Shown here: in pieces, positions 42,039 to 50,434 of the stretch
Position numbering within the stretch: position 1 is the first letter of the stretch
How the letters are laid out: each line of letters starts with the position of its first letter
NCBI RefSeq assembly: GCF_019857185.1
Contig: NZ_JAHWXP010000002.1
Location: 124,001 to 188,000 of the forward strand
Reading direction: 5' to 3'
Origin: Alteriqipengyuania abyssalis
Lineage (GTDB): Bacteria; Pseudomonadota; Alphaproteobacteria; Sphingomonadales; Sphingomonadaceae
Length of the DNA stretch: 64,000 bases
Program-made: the position numbers and the translations under genes
Notes under the pieces: model-generated
Told to the model about the DNA's origin: nothing
Database searches by the model: none
The model's input: only the letters and a program-made list of their open reading frames with translations

Positions 42039-42808
42039 GCGCCGCGCTCGTCGAGCTTGGTGAGAGCCTTTTCCAGCAGCGCCTCGCGCGTGGCTTCGTC
42101 CGCCAGTTCGCGCGTGGCATCGCCGATGAAGGCCTGTACCAGCAGGCGGCGGATCGTCTCGGGCGGCAGGCCGCGCGCGGCCATGTAGAAGCGCGCGGAC
42201 TCATCCAGCTGGCCCACGCTCGCGCCATGCGCGCACTGCACGTCGTCGGCATAGATTTCGAGCTGCGGCACGCTGTTCACGCTCGCGCCCTTTTCCAGCA
42301 GCAGGCCCTTGAAGCTCTGCGCCGCGTCGGTCTTCTGCGCATCGCGCACGACGTCGATCCGGCCGAGGAAATTGCCCGTGCCCTTGCCCCAGTGGACGCT
42401 GCGCACGGTCTGGTTGCTGGTCGCGCCGGGCTTTTCATGGGCCATGCGGGTGACGATCTCGCGGGTGGTGTCGCCACCGCCCAGCGTAATTCCGCCAAGC
42501 TCGAAATGCGCGCCTTCGGCCAGCGTCACGACGACTTCCAGCCGCCCCAGTTGGCCGCCAGCCACCAGCGCGGCGAGTTCGGCGCGAGCGTTCTTTTCGA
42601 GCACGATCCGCAGGCGGCGCATCTCCAGGCCCCCATCCTTGTCCGCACCGCCGTCGAGCACGATCAGGTCGGACCACGTCTCACCCTCGGCCACGCGGAC
42701 ATCTTCCCACGCCTCGAACGTGTCGGGCGCGGTATCCTGCAGCGCGCCGATATCGGAATAGCGCCAGGCTTCGTCGCGGTTCGTTGGAAGGAGCGCTGCT
42801 TCAGGCAT
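42035..42808 (-). CDS. sufD: Fe-S cluster assembly scaffold subunit SufD
   Basis: 257 residues, shorter than the roughly 420-residue E. coli protein because the N-terminal region is reduced. The beta-helix core and the C-terminus with the conserved His (CAHGASVGQLDESARFYM, then ARGLPPETIRRLLVQAFIGD) are intact. It forms the SufBC2D scaffold. It overlaps sufC at its start by 8 bases and sufS at its end. Confidence 0.93.
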   Translation of the reverse strand: MPEAALLPTNRDEAWRYSDIGALQDTAPDTFEAWEDVRVAEGETWSDLIVLDGGADKDGGLEMRRLRIVLEKNARAELAALVAGGQLGRLEVVVTLAEGAHFELGGITLGGGDTTREIVTRMAHEKPGATSNQTVRSVHWGKGTGNFLGRIDVVRDAQKTDAAQSFKGLLLEKGASVNSVPQLEIYADDVQCAHGASVGQLDESARFYMAARGLPPETIRRLLVQAFIGDATRELADEATREALLEKALTKLDERGA

Positions 42809-43565
42809 CTGCCATCACCGCGTCGTAACCTTCGCGCTCCAGATCGGTCGCCAGTTCCGGCCCGCCGGTCTTGACGATGCGTCCCTTGCTGAGGATCGAG
42901 ACCCGATCGGGCTGCACCACGTCGAGCAGGCGCTGGTAGTGGGTGATCAGCAGCACGCCCTTTTCCGGGTTGCGCATGATCGCGTTGATCCCGTCGCCGA
43001 CCACGCGCAGCGCATCGATGTCGAGGCCGGAGTCGGTCTCGTCCAGCACCGCGAAGGCGGGATCGAGAATGCCCATCTGGACCATCTCGGCACGCTTCTT
43101 CTCGCCGCCGGAAAAGCCGACGTTCACGTTGCGCTTGAGCATCTCCATGTCGAGCTTGAGCAGCCCGGCCTTTTCCTTGGCCAGCTTGAGGAAGTCGCCG
43201 CCGGTCATCGCCTCTTCGCCGCGCGCACGGCGCTGCGCGTTGAGCGCCTCGCGCAGGAACTGGATGTTGGAGACGCCGGGAATCTCGACCGGGTACTGGA
43301 AGCCAAGGAACAGTCCCGCCGCCGCCCGCTCGTGCGGGTCCATCGCGAGCAAGTCCTGCCCGCGGAAAATGACCGAGCCTTCGGTCACTTCGTATCCGGG
43401 TCGCCCGCCGAGTACATAGGCAAGCGTCGACTTGCCCGCGCCGTTGGGCCCCATGATAGCGTGCACCTCGCCCGCGTTCACGGTGAGCGTGAGGCCGTCG
43501 AGGATCTTCTTGCCCCCCCCATTTTCGGAGGCGATTTCGGCGTGGAGGTTATCGATCTGGAGCAT
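42801..43565 (-). CDS. sufC: Fe-S cluster assembly ATPase SufC
   Basis: 254-residue ABC-type ATPase. Walker A MGPNGAGKSTLAYVL, signature SGGEKKRAEMVQ, Walker B FAVLDETDSGLDIDALRVV and the His switch LLITHYQRLL. It drives conformational change of SufB and SufD. It follows the unknown 111-residue gene by 3 bases. Confidence 0.97.
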   Translation of the reverse strand: MLQIDNLHAEIASENGGGKKILDGLTLTVNAGEVHAIMGPNGAGKSTLAYVLGGRPGYEVTEGSVIFRGQDLLAMDPHERAAAGLFLGFQYPVEIPGVSNIQFLREALNAQRRARGEEAMTGGDFLKLAKEKAGLLKLDMEMLKRNVNVGFSGGEKKRAEMVQMGILDPAFAVLDETDSGLDIDALRVVGDGINAIMRNPEKGVLLITHYQRLLDVVQPDRVSILSKGRIVKTGGPELATDLEREGYDAVMADA

Positions 43566-43568
43566 AGC

Positions 43569-43904
43569 TTAAAGGGTTCTCAATCCGGTGAAATTGGCGA
43601 TCGCACGGGCGATCTCGTCGTTGAGCTGGAGGATGGCGCTCTGCCTGGCCTGCTCCGCCTCGTCGCCGGTCAGGCCTTGCGTGGCATCCGTGATGCGATT
43701 GTCGGCAACACGGTCGATCTGCGGTTTGCACAGCGCTCTCACCGCAACCACCGCAGCGCGCAGACCCGTACGCGGGGCACCTCCCGCGCCGGCTTGCAGG
43801 CATCCGCGCAAGCGGGTTTCGGCCTGCGCAGGGCTCAGCGTCTCCTGCGCGGAAATGGGCACGGTCAGCAGCAGCCCGGCGAGGATGGCGCAGGCGATCT
43901 TCAA
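43569..43904 (-). CDS. Unknown exported protein inside the suf operon
   Basis: 111 residues with a Sec signal (KIACAILAGLLLTVPISAQ). The mature part has three cysteines' worth of conserved-looking positions (RGCLQAG, ALCKPQ) and helical character, with no family I recognise. Start is a TTG at 43904, overlapping the stop of the upstream gene by TTGA; no ATG or GTG lies in this frame near the signal. It is followed 3 bases later by sufC, so it is translated in the operon. A periplasmic protein is unexpected in a cytoplasmic Fe-S assembly operon. Confidence 0.6.
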   Translation of the reverse strand: MKIACAILAGLLLTVPISAQETLSPAQAETRLRGCLQAGAGGAPRTGLRAAVVAVRALCKPQIDRVADNRITDATQGLTGDEAEQARQSAILQLNDEIARAIANFTGLRTL

Positions 43905-44416
43905 GGGCGTGCCACCCGGTTGGGGGGATTGATCGCGATCAGCGTGGCGAGCAGCGCCAGCACCGCGGGTGCGTAAAGGGAAACGAGGTTCTGCGTCTGC
44001 GCCGGGCCGGTGCCGCCGTCCCACGCAATCACGTTCTGCGCCGAAAGCTGCGCGGCCCAAGCGAGCCACAGCGCGAGCGCGCTCAGCGCGGCGCCGACGT
44101 GGAGCAGTTCGTTGCGCTCGTCGGACGGATGCACGGCAGGGCGTGCAGCGCGGGTCTGCATAAGGGGCGCGGGTTGCGGCGCGCGCGAAGTCGCCAGCCT
44201 GGCAAGCTTGCGCGCTTCCAGACGGGTGCGCGTAGTGGTCCACGGTGTGGCCGTGCCATTGATCGCAGCGTCCAGATCGCGGCGCAGAGTGCGGGCGAGC
44301 GGCGCGAGCCGGGGTGCGTCGGAGGTCAGCACCTCCCGCGCGAGCGCCTGCATCGCGAGCAGGTCGCGGCTCGCATCGGCCACCTCTGCGTGGGCGAGAA
44401 TTTCGAGCCTATCCAT
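43901..44416 (-). CDS. Unknown two-helix membrane protein inside the suf operon
   Basis: 171 residues. The N-terminal half is helical and soluble (LEILAHAEVADASRDLLAMQ), followed by two membrane helices (GAALSALALWLAWAAQLSA and LYAPAVLALLATLIAI) and a short tail. I do not recognise a family. It overlaps the DUF559-like gene at its start by 8 bases and the next unknown gene at its end by 4 bases, a firm sign of co-translation. Confidence 0.65.
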   Translation of the reverse strand: MDRLEILAHAEVADASRDLLAMQALAREVLTSDAPRLAPLARTLRRDLDAAINGTATPWTTTRTRLEARKLARLATSRAPQPAPLMQTRAARPAVHPSDERNELLHVGAALSALALWLAWAAQLSAQNVIAWDGGTGPAQTQNLVSLYAPAVLALLATLIAINPPNRVARP

Positions 44417-44981
44417 CGCGCCGCCCCCGGTCGCTCCTGCCCCGGTTGTTTGGGCGTGGCGGGCCATTCCCGTCGCGGTCGTAGCGCGGCTTGGTCTGGC
44501 GCGGATTAGCCTCTTCGTGACGGCGGCGCGCTTCCTTGCGGTCGGCGATGGCGGCGCGCATTTCCTGCGTCAGCGTGGCCAGCACCGCATCGATATCGGC
44601 GAGGATATCGGCTGCGGGCACGTGGACCACGCGGATGCCGACCGCTTCCAGGCTCTTGTCACGTCGGGTCGCGATGGCGGGCTCGACACCCTCCTCGTCG
44701 ATCAGGATCGCGAGGCCCATATTGTGCGAGTTGAAATCGACGATCGCGCTGCCGACCACCGCGAAGCGGGTGAAGGAATAGCGCCCGAAATCGGCCTTGG
44801 AGAACTTCTCGGCCAGCGCCTTGTGCGCCGGGCTCGCATGGCGACGCATCTCGCGCGCACGATCGTGCAGCGCGTCGAGGCGCTTCTCCGAGATTTCCCA
44901 CCCGCGGCCCTTGCGCTTGACGGCGGGGGCGGTGGAGTCCTCGGATGCGGGGCGGAGGTTGAGGGTTTTGCGGTCAGTCAT
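44409..44981 (-). CDS. DUF559-like nuclease-fold protein inside the suf operon
   Basis: 190 residues. Residues about 40-150 follow the DUF559 (VSR-endonuclease-like) pattern: ALHDRAREMRRHASPAHKAL, RYSFTRFAVVGSAIVDFNSH, LAILIDEEGVEPAIATRRDK, SLEAVGIRVVHVPAADIL. The usual E-x-D-G acid cluster is replaced by ILIDEEG, and the IVDF Asp is kept, so catalysis is uncertain. A long basic Arg/Gly/Asn tail (about residues 150-190) could bind nucleic acid. It lies in the suf operon between sufB and sufC. Confidence 0.65.
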   Translation of the reverse strand: MTDRKTLNLRPASEDSTAPAVKRKGRGWEISEKRLDALHDRAREMRRHASPAHKALAEKFSKADFGRYSFTRFAVVGSAIVDFNSHNMGLAILIDEEGVEPAIATRRDKSLEAVGIRVVHVPAADILADIDAVLATLTQEMRAAIADRKEARRRHEEANPRQTKPRYDRDGNGPPRPNNRGRSDRGRRDG

Positions 44982-45174
44982 ATTGTGCTCGCCGAGAACG
45001 CATCCAGATTAGAAGTGAGGCCGCAGGCAGACCGATAATGGCTGCCCAAGCCCCTGCTTCAGTGAATGGCTGAGGAGTGGACCCAAATGTATAGTAGCCC
45101 ATCAGCCAAAGTAGCGAGATCGGGCCGAGCACGATCCAGACGGTGATCAAAACTCCGATCAGTCGAAGGCTCAT
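44974..45174 (-). CDS. Unknown 66-residue membrane protein, AT-richer
   Basis: Two membrane helices (LIGVLITVWIVLGPISLLWL and AWAAIIGLPAASLLIWM) and a short polar loop. Its stop overlaps the start of the DUF559-like gene (44974-44981). Codon third positions are less GC-rich than those of sufB or sufC, similar to the gene at 36945-37322. It is the first gene after the palindromic repeat downstream of sufB. No function evident. A weak call because of its size. Confidence 0.5.
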   Translation of the reverse strand: MSLRLIGVLITVWIVLGPISLLWLMGYYTFGSTPQPFTEAGAWAAIIGLPAASLLIWMRSRRAQYD

Positions 45175-45220
45175 GCTACGCCCCCTTCGGAGCAGAGTGC
45201 CACATCATCATCAACATAAC

Positions 45221-45306
45221 CGTCACCCCGGACTTGATCCGGGGTCCCGATGACTTTTGCGCCGCGCTGGAAGAAGCGGGATCCCGGCTCGGGGGCCGGG
45301 ATGACG
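45221..45306. repeat. Intergenic palindromic element downstream of sufB
   Basis: CGTCACCCCGG (45221-45231) pairs imperfectly with CCGGGATGACG (45296-45306) at the outer edges, with an inner palindrome CCCCGGACTTGATCCGGGG (45226-45244). This is a known style of repeat in alphaproteobacterial genomes (CGTCACCCCGGACTTGATCC). It separates sufB from the rest of the operon and should fold into a strong RNA hairpin. Confidence 0.8.
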
Positions 45307-45325
45307 AGGGAGGTAAGGGATGTGC

Positions 45326-46819
45326 TCACCCCACGCTCCCTTCGAGCGAAATCGCCAGCAGCTTCTGCGCCTCGACCGCGAATTCCATCGGCAGCTCTTT
45401 CAGCACTTCCTTGGCGAAGCCGTTAACGATCAGCGCGATCGCCGCTTCCTCGTCCAGCCCGCGCTGCTGCGCGTAGAAGAGCTGGTCGTCGGAGATCTTG
45501 GAGGTGGTCGCCTCGTGCTCGATCTGCGCGGTGGGGTTTTTCACCTCGATATAGGGCACGGTGTGCGCGCCGCACTTGTCGCCCAGCAGCAGCGAATCGC
45601 ACTCGGTGCGGTTGCGCACCCCTTCCGCATTGGCGGCCACGCGGACCAGCCCGCGATAGGTGTTGTTGCTCTGCCCGGCGCTGATCCCCTTGGAGATGAT
45701 CGTCGAGCGGCTGCCCTTGCCGTTGTGGATCATCTTGGTTCCGGTATCGGCCTGCTGGTGGTTGTTGGTGACCGCGACCGAGTAGAACTCGCCTACGGAG
45801 TTTTCACCGTTGAGCACGCAGCTGGGGTACTTCCACGTCACCGCAGAGCCGGTCTCGACCTGCGTCCAGCTGATCTTGCTGCGCGCGCCCTGGCACAGCC
45901 CGCGCTTCGTGACGAAATTGTAGATCCCGCCGACGCCTTCGGAATTGCCGGGATACCAGTTCTGCACGGTCGAATACTTGATCTCGGCATCGTCCATCGC
46001 GACCAGCTCGACCACGGCGGCATGGAGCTGGTTCTCGTCGCGCATCGGCGCGGTGCAGCCTTCGAGATAGCTGACGTAGCTGCCCTTTTCGGCAACGATC
46101 AGCGTGCGTTCGAACTGGCCCGTATTCTCCGCATTGATGCGGAAATAGGTGGAGAGCTCCATCGGGCAGCGCACGCCTTCGGGGATGTAGACGAAGGTGC
46201 CGTCGCTGAAGACCGCGCTGTTGAGGCACGCGAAGTAGTTGTCGTTCTGCGGCACGACCCGCCCGAGCCACTTCTTGACCAGCTCCGGATGCTCGCGGAT
46301 CGCCTCACTGATCGAAAGGAAGATCACCCCCGCCTTCTGCAATTCCTCACGGAAGGTGGTGGCGACGCTGACGCTGTCGAACACCGCATCCACCGCGACC
46401 TTGCGCGCGCCCTTCACCCCGGCGAGCACTTCCTGCTCCGCCAGCGGGATGCCGAGCTTGTCGTAGACCGACTTGATCTCGGGATCGAGCTCGTCGAGGC
46501 TTTCGAGCTCTTCCTTCTTCTTGGGCGCCGCGTAGTAATACGCGTCCTGATAATCGATCGCCGGATAGCCGATCTTCGCCCAGTCCGGCTCGGTCATGGT
46601 CAGCCACTTGCGGTAGGCCTTGAGCCGCCATTCGAGCATCCACTCGGGCTCTTTCTTCTTGGCCGAGATGAACCTGACGGTGTCTTCGCTCAGCCCCTTG
46701 GGCGCGTAGTCGGTCTCGATATCCGAATGCCAGCCGAACTCGTAGTCGGCGGCTTTCGCGGCGGCTGCCTTTGCCTCCGCGTCCTGCTCGGGCTGCTTGA
46801 GGTCGATTGCTTCGTTCAT
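45326..46819 (-). CDS. sufB: Fe-S cluster assembly scaffold SufB
   Basis: 497 residues. Core scaffold subunit on which clusters are built. Recognisable blocks: [94 protein letters not shown] and [20 protein letters not shown], with the catalytic Cys of the last block. ATG at 46819 overlaps the regulator's stop by ATGA. It ends before the palindromic element at 45221-45306. Confidence 0.96.
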   Translation of the reverse strand: MNEAIDLKQPEQDAEAKAAAAKAADYEFGWHSDIETDYAPKGLSEDTVRFISAKKKEPEWMLEWRLKAYRKWLTMTEPDWAKIGYPAIDYQDAYYYAAPKKKEELESLDELDPEIKSVYDKLGIPLAEQEVLAGVKGARKVAVDAVFDSVSVATTFREELQKAGVIFLSISEAIREHPELVKKWLGRVVPQNDNYFACLNSAVFSDGTFVYIPEGVRCPMELSTYFRINAENTGQFERTLIVAEKGSYVSYLEGCTAPMRDENQLHAAVVELVAMDDAEIKYSTVQNWYPGNSEGVGGIYNFVTKRGLCQGARSKISWTQVETGSAVTWKYPSCVLNGENSVGEFYSVAVTNNHQQADTGTKMIHNGKGSRSTIISKGISAGQSNNTYRGLVRVAANAEGVRNRTECDSLLLGDKCGAHTVPYIEVKNPTAQIEHEATTSKISDDQLFYAQQRGLDEEAAIALIVNGFAKEVLKELPMEFAVEAQKLLAISLEGSVG

Positions 46820-47238
46820 GCCACTTCTTTCTGTGCAGGTACTGCGCCCGCAATTTTCGCCAGCGAAACCCCGGCCAGCGCGCCGCGCACCGCGGCATTG
46901 ACCACCGGCCAGTGCGGCTTGACGCTGCATTCGTGCTCGACTGCGCAATCGCCGGTGTCGATGCAACTGACGAGCGCGATAGGCCCTTCGATCGCCTCGA
47001 CGATGTCGGCCATGCTGATCGCCGCCGCAGGCCGACCGAGCTGGAGCCCGCCGCCCGCGCCTCTGGTGGAGCGGAGCAGGCCAGCCGCGCTCAGCTTGCT
47101 GACGATCTTCTGCGCGGTCGGCACGGGAATGCCGGTTTCCTGCGCCAGATCGGCCGAGGACACGCGCCCGCCGCCGCATTTGCGGGCGGTCGCGGCCATG
47201 ATCACGATGGCGTAGTCGGCAAGGTTGCTGAGGCGCAT
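46816..47238 (-). CDS. iscR: Rrf2-family Fe-S regulator (IscR/SUF regulator)
   Basis: 140 residues. Winged-helix Rrf2 protein: [42 protein letters not shown], and a cluster-binding pattern [14 protein letters not shown] (C-x5-C-x5-C), the same spacing as IscR of E. coli. It should sense Fe-S status and control the suf operon, which it heads. The ATG at 47238 (not the TTG at 47247) lies 12 bases after an IscR-like palindrome, with little or no Shine-Dalgarno. Confidence 0.92.
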   Translation of the reverse strand: MRLSNLADYAIVIMAATARKCGGGRVSSADLAQETGIPVPTAQKIVSKLSAAGLLRSTRGAGGGLQLGRPAAAISMADIVEAIEGPIALVSCIDTGDCAVEHECSVKPHWPVVNAAVRGALAGVSLAKIAGAVPAQKEVA

Positions 47239-47244
47239 GCCAGC

Positions 47245-47273
47245 CAATTCGGACTAAATCAGTCCGATTTCAA
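47245..47273 (-). promoter_or_regulatory. IscR-type operator and suf promoter
   Basis: The palindrome CGGACT-AAATC-AGTCCG (47250-47266) resembles IscR/Rrf2 operator sites (GACT-N4-AGTC core). It fills the 17-base spacer between a -35 TTGAAA (47273-47268) and a poor -10 GAATTG (47250-47245). Transcription would start near 47238, the first base of the iscR ATG. Confidence 0.72.
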
Positions 47274-47330
47274 CCAAAACCCGACTCTTGCGAGTCGTTC
47301 TTAGCTTTTCGCTCGCCCATCCGGGCGAGC
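47274..47330 (-). terminator. Two hairpins ending the DUF885 transcript
   Basis: On the minus strand GCTCGCCC-GGAT-GGGCGAGC (47330-47311) is followed by CGACTC-GCAA-GAGTCG (47297-47282), a stem with a GNRA loop, then GGTTTT (47281-47276). The second is a reasonable Rho-independent terminator, separating the DUF885 gene from the suf promoter just beyond it. Confidence 0.65.
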
Positions 47331-47423
47331 ATCCTCCCTGCTATTTCCTCCGCTTCGCTCCGGAGCAGGTCCGGACGGGCTGTCGCCCTTGCCTCGCGCT
47401 GGTCGCGCTCGGAAAGGCTCAGC

Positions 47424-49274
47424 CTATTGCACCGAAGCCACGGCGGCACCGGCGCTGCGCGCAGCAACCCACGCCTCGACATTCTCCTCCAGAATATCGA
47501 GCGGCACCGGCCCGGGCAGCAGCACGGCATCGTGGAATTCGCGGATGTCGAAATCCTCGCCCAGCTCGGCGCGGGCCTGCTCGCGCAGCTCCATGATTTT
47601 CAGCTTGCCGATCATGTAGGCGGTCGCCTGGCCGGGATAGACGACATAGCGCTCGATCGCCTTGCGGATGTCGCCATCCGGGTTGGGCGTGTTGTCCTTG
47701 AGGTACTGGATCGCCTGCTCGCGGCTCCAGCGCTTGGAGTGGATGCCGGTGTCGACCACCAGCCGGCACGCGCGCCACAGCTCCATCTGCAAGCGCCCGA
47801 AATCGGCATAGGGATCGGTGTAGAAGCCCATGTCCTTGCCCAGCTCCTCCGAATAGAGGCCCCAGCCTTCGGTATAGGCGGTCACCCCGCCGAAGCGGCG
47901 AAAGGGCGGCACGTCGCCCAGCTCGGTCTGGATCGTGCGCTGGAGGTGATGGCCGGGCAGCCCTTCATGATAGGCGAGCGCCTCCAGCTCATTCTTGCTC
48001 ATGTCCTTCAGGTTATAGAGGTTCACGTAATAGGTGCCGGGGCGCGAGCCGTCGGGTGCGGGGCTCTGGTAGAAGGCTTTCCCCGCGCTCTTTTCGCGGA
48101 ACGCCTCGACCGGCTTGACCTGCAGCGGGGCCTTGGGAAGCGTTGCGAAGAACTCCGGCAGCTTCGCCTCCATCGCATCCAGCCGCGCCTGCGCATCGGC
48201 CAGATAGGCCTCGCGCGTGTCGTAATAGAAGCGATCGTCGGTGCGGGTGAATTCGAAGAATTCCTGCAAGCTCCCCTCGAACCCGACCTGGTCCATGATC
48301 GCGCGCATCTCGTCGTGAATCCGCGCGACATTCTCCAGCCCGATCCGGTGGATCTGGTCGGCGGTCAGGTCTGTCGTGGTGTAGTTCTTGAGCAGCGCGG
48401 CGTAATACGCCTCACCCTCTGGGAAGCGCCAGATTCCGTCATCGGTCGGCGCGATGGCTTGTTGGCGCTTCATTTCGGCGAGCAGGCGCTGGTAGGCGGG
48501 CACGGCGCTGGCGTTCCACGCCTTGATTGCTGCTGCTTCGAGCGCGGCAGTATCTGCGGCAGACAGGTCGAGCGCTTCGACCTTCCCCCGGAAATCCTCC
48601 AGCACCGCGCTGTTTTCACCCGCGTCGAGCAGGTTGCGAACATCCGAGATGACATAGGGATAGACCCAGTCGGGCGGCATCACGCCCGCATCGGCCCGCT
48701 CGCGCGATTGGGCGGTCAGCGTGTCGATCACATCGCCCAGCCCATCGATCCGCGAGACATAGTCGGCCGCCTGATCGGCATTCTGCACCGCATGGATATT
48801 GATCAGGAAGGCGGGGAGCTGGCTCTGCGCGCCACTCATCTGGTCGAAGATGTAGCCATAGTCGCGGTACGGGAAGAGCGAGGCGGAGCGTTTCGCCATC
48901 GCGTCGAACAGGCGGTAGGACAGCGCATCCTGCGGCGAGAGCGCGGCGACATCATACCCCTCCCGCATGGCCGCTGCAGTGTCCTGCAACAGCGCCTGTT
49001 CGCGCACTTCCGCCTGATCGGAGAAATCGCCCCAGGTGCCGTAATCCTCGTCGCGAATCCCGCGATAGGCCTTGGTCAGCGGTGACATTTCCAGCTGCGC
49101 CGCGTCGTACCGATCGAACAAAGTGTCGATATCCGCCGGAACCTGCGCGGCCGGCGCCTCCACATTCGCGACCGGCGCGGTGCCGGTCTCGGTCTGCGTG
49201 GTGGTGCAGGCGGCGAGGCCCAGGCTCGCGAGCAGGACGATGGCGGTCTGGCCCGGGATGCGGGTGATGGTCAT
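47424..49274 (-). CDS. DUF885 family lipoprotein (putative metallopeptidase)
   Basis: 616 residues. Lipoprotein signal (TAIVLLASLGLAAC, lipobox LAAC) then a large helical DUF885 domain with the metal motif ALAYHEGLPGHHLQRT (HExxxxxH type, about residue 434) and the later block TAYTEGWGLYSEELGKD. Family members are thought to be zinc peptidases of unknown substrate. The frame is open to 49952, but the ATG at 49274 is preceded by GGGGAGA and gives the signal peptide. It diverges from pyrD with 117 bases between starts. Confidence 0.9.
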   Translation of the reverse strand: MTITRIPGQTAIVLLASLGLAACTTTQTETGTAPVANVEAPAAQVPADIDTLFDRYDAAQLEMSPLTKAYRGIRDEDYGTWGDFSDQAEVREQALLQDTAAAMREGYDVAALSPQDALSYRLFDAMAKRSASLFPYRDYGYIFDQMSGAQSQLPAFLINIHAVQNADQAADYVSRIDGLGDVIDTLTAQSRERADAGVMPPDWVYPYVISDVRNLLDAGENSAVLEDFRGKVEALDLSAADTAALEAAAIKAWNASAVPAYQRLLAEMKRQQAIAPTDDGIWRFPEGEAYYAALLKNYTTTDLTADQIHRIGLENVARIHDEMRAIMDQVGFEGSLQEFFEFTRTDDRFYYDTREAYLADAQARLDAMEAKLPEFFATLPKAPLQVKPVEAFREKSAGKAFYQSPAPDGSRPGTYYVNLYNLKDMSKNELEALAYHEGLPGHHLQRTIQTELGDVPPFRRFGGVTAYTEGWGLYSEELGKDMGFYTDPYADFGRLQMELWRACRLVVDTGIHSKRWSREQAIQYLKDNTPNPDGDIRKAIERYVVYPGQATAYMIGKLKIMELREQARAELGEDFDIREFHDAVLLPGPVPLDILEENVEAWVAARSAGAAVASVQ

Positions 49275-49391
49275 GCGGCGTCTCCCCAAGAATTGCATGT
49301 TTTGGCCACCCTGCCCCAGGCAGCGCGCCAATGATAGGGCGGTGCAAACGACAGTCGACACCTCGCGACGGCCGGCATAGGGCATGGCGCG

Positions 49392-50426
49392 ATGCTGTTC
49401 CCGCTTGCTCGCCCGCTGCTCTTCACGCTCGACCCCGAACGCGCGCACCGCCTGTCGCTCACAGGGCTCAAGCGTCTGCCGACAGGCCGCCCGCCGCGCC
49501 ACGATCCGGCGCTTGGCGTGACCATCGGCGGGGTAACCTTCCCCAGCCCGGTCGGCGTAGCGCCGGGCTACGACAAGGATGCCGAGGTGCCCGACGCGCT
49601 GCTGGGGCTCGGCTTCGGCTTCGTCGAGGTCGGCACGATCACCCCGCTGCCGCAGGCGGGCAATCCGCGCCCGCGCCTGTTCCGGCTGGCGGAGGATCGT
49701 GCGGTCATCAACCGCATGGGGTTCAACAATGGCGGGGCCGAGGCCGCGCACAGGCGGCTTCGCAAGCGTGCGGGCAGGCCCGGGATCGTCGGGATCAACA
49801 TCGGCGCGAACAAGGACAGCGACGATCGCATCGCCGATTACGCGCTGATGACCGAACTGATGGCCCCGCTCGCCAGCTATCTGACGATCAACATTTCGAG
49901 TCCCAACACGCCCGGCCTGCGCGACCTGCAGACGGGCGATGCGCTCAAGCACCTGCTAGACGGCCTGTTCGAGGCACGCGGAGAGCGGGCAACCCCGATC
50001 TTCCTGAAACTCGCGCCCGATCTGGAGCCGAACGAGATCGACGCGATCGCGAAGGTCGCGCTCGATAGCCCGCTAGCCGCGCTGATCATCTCCAACACCA
50101 CGCTCGCCCGGCCCGATCTGAAATCGTCCTATGCCGACGAGACCGGCGGCCTTTCGGGCGCGCCGCTCGCGCCGCTGGCGCTTCAGCGGCTGAAGGATTT
50201 CCGCAAGGCGACCGGTGGCCAGATTCCCCTGATCGCTGCCGGCGGGATCGACAGCGCCGACGCCGCGTGGGAGCGGATCGTCGCGGGCGCGAGCCTGGTG
50301 CAGCTCTATTCCGCGATGGTCTATCATGGGCCGATGCTCGGCCGCCGGATCGCCAAGGGCCTGTCGCAAAGGTTGCGGGCGGAAGGCTTTGCGTCGATTG
50401 AGGACGCCATCGGATCGCAAGCCTGA
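49392..50426 (+). CDS. pyrD: Dihydroorotate dehydrogenase (quinone), class 2
   Basis: 344 residues. Oxidises dihydroorotate to orotate using FMN and the quinone pool, at the membrane face. An N-terminal helix with the PLLFTLDPERAHRLSL start is typical for class 2. Motifs: PVGVAPGYDKDAEV, VINRMGFNNGGAEAA, INISSPNTPGLRDLQ (catalytic Ser region), FLKLAPDL and PLIAAGGIDSADAAWERI. It is followed 8 bases later by ggt but has no obvious link to it. Confidence 0.96.
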   Translation: MLFPLARPLLFTLDPERAHRLSLTGLKRLPTGRPPRHDPALGVTIGGVTFPSPVGVAPGYDKDAEVPDALLGLGFGFVEVGTITPLPQAGNPRPRLFRLAEDRAVINRMGFNNGGAEAAHRRLRKRAGRPGIVGINIGANKDSDDRIADYALMTELMAPLASYLTINISSPNTPGLRDLQTGDALKHLLDGLFEARGERATPIFLKLAPDLEPNEIDAIAKVALDSPLAALIISNTTLARPDLKSSYADETGGLSGAPLAPLALQRLKDFRKATGGQIPLIAAGGIDSADAAWERIVAGASLVQLYSAMVYHGPMLGRRIAKGLSQRLRAEGFASIEDAIGSQA

Positions 50427-50434
50427 GGATCGCC

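Noticed and set aside
47270-47530. Small minus-strand frame at the 3' end of the DUF885 gene
   Set aside because: Overlaps the DUF885 coding end and its terminator hairpins, Arg/Cys-rich, no ribosome site.
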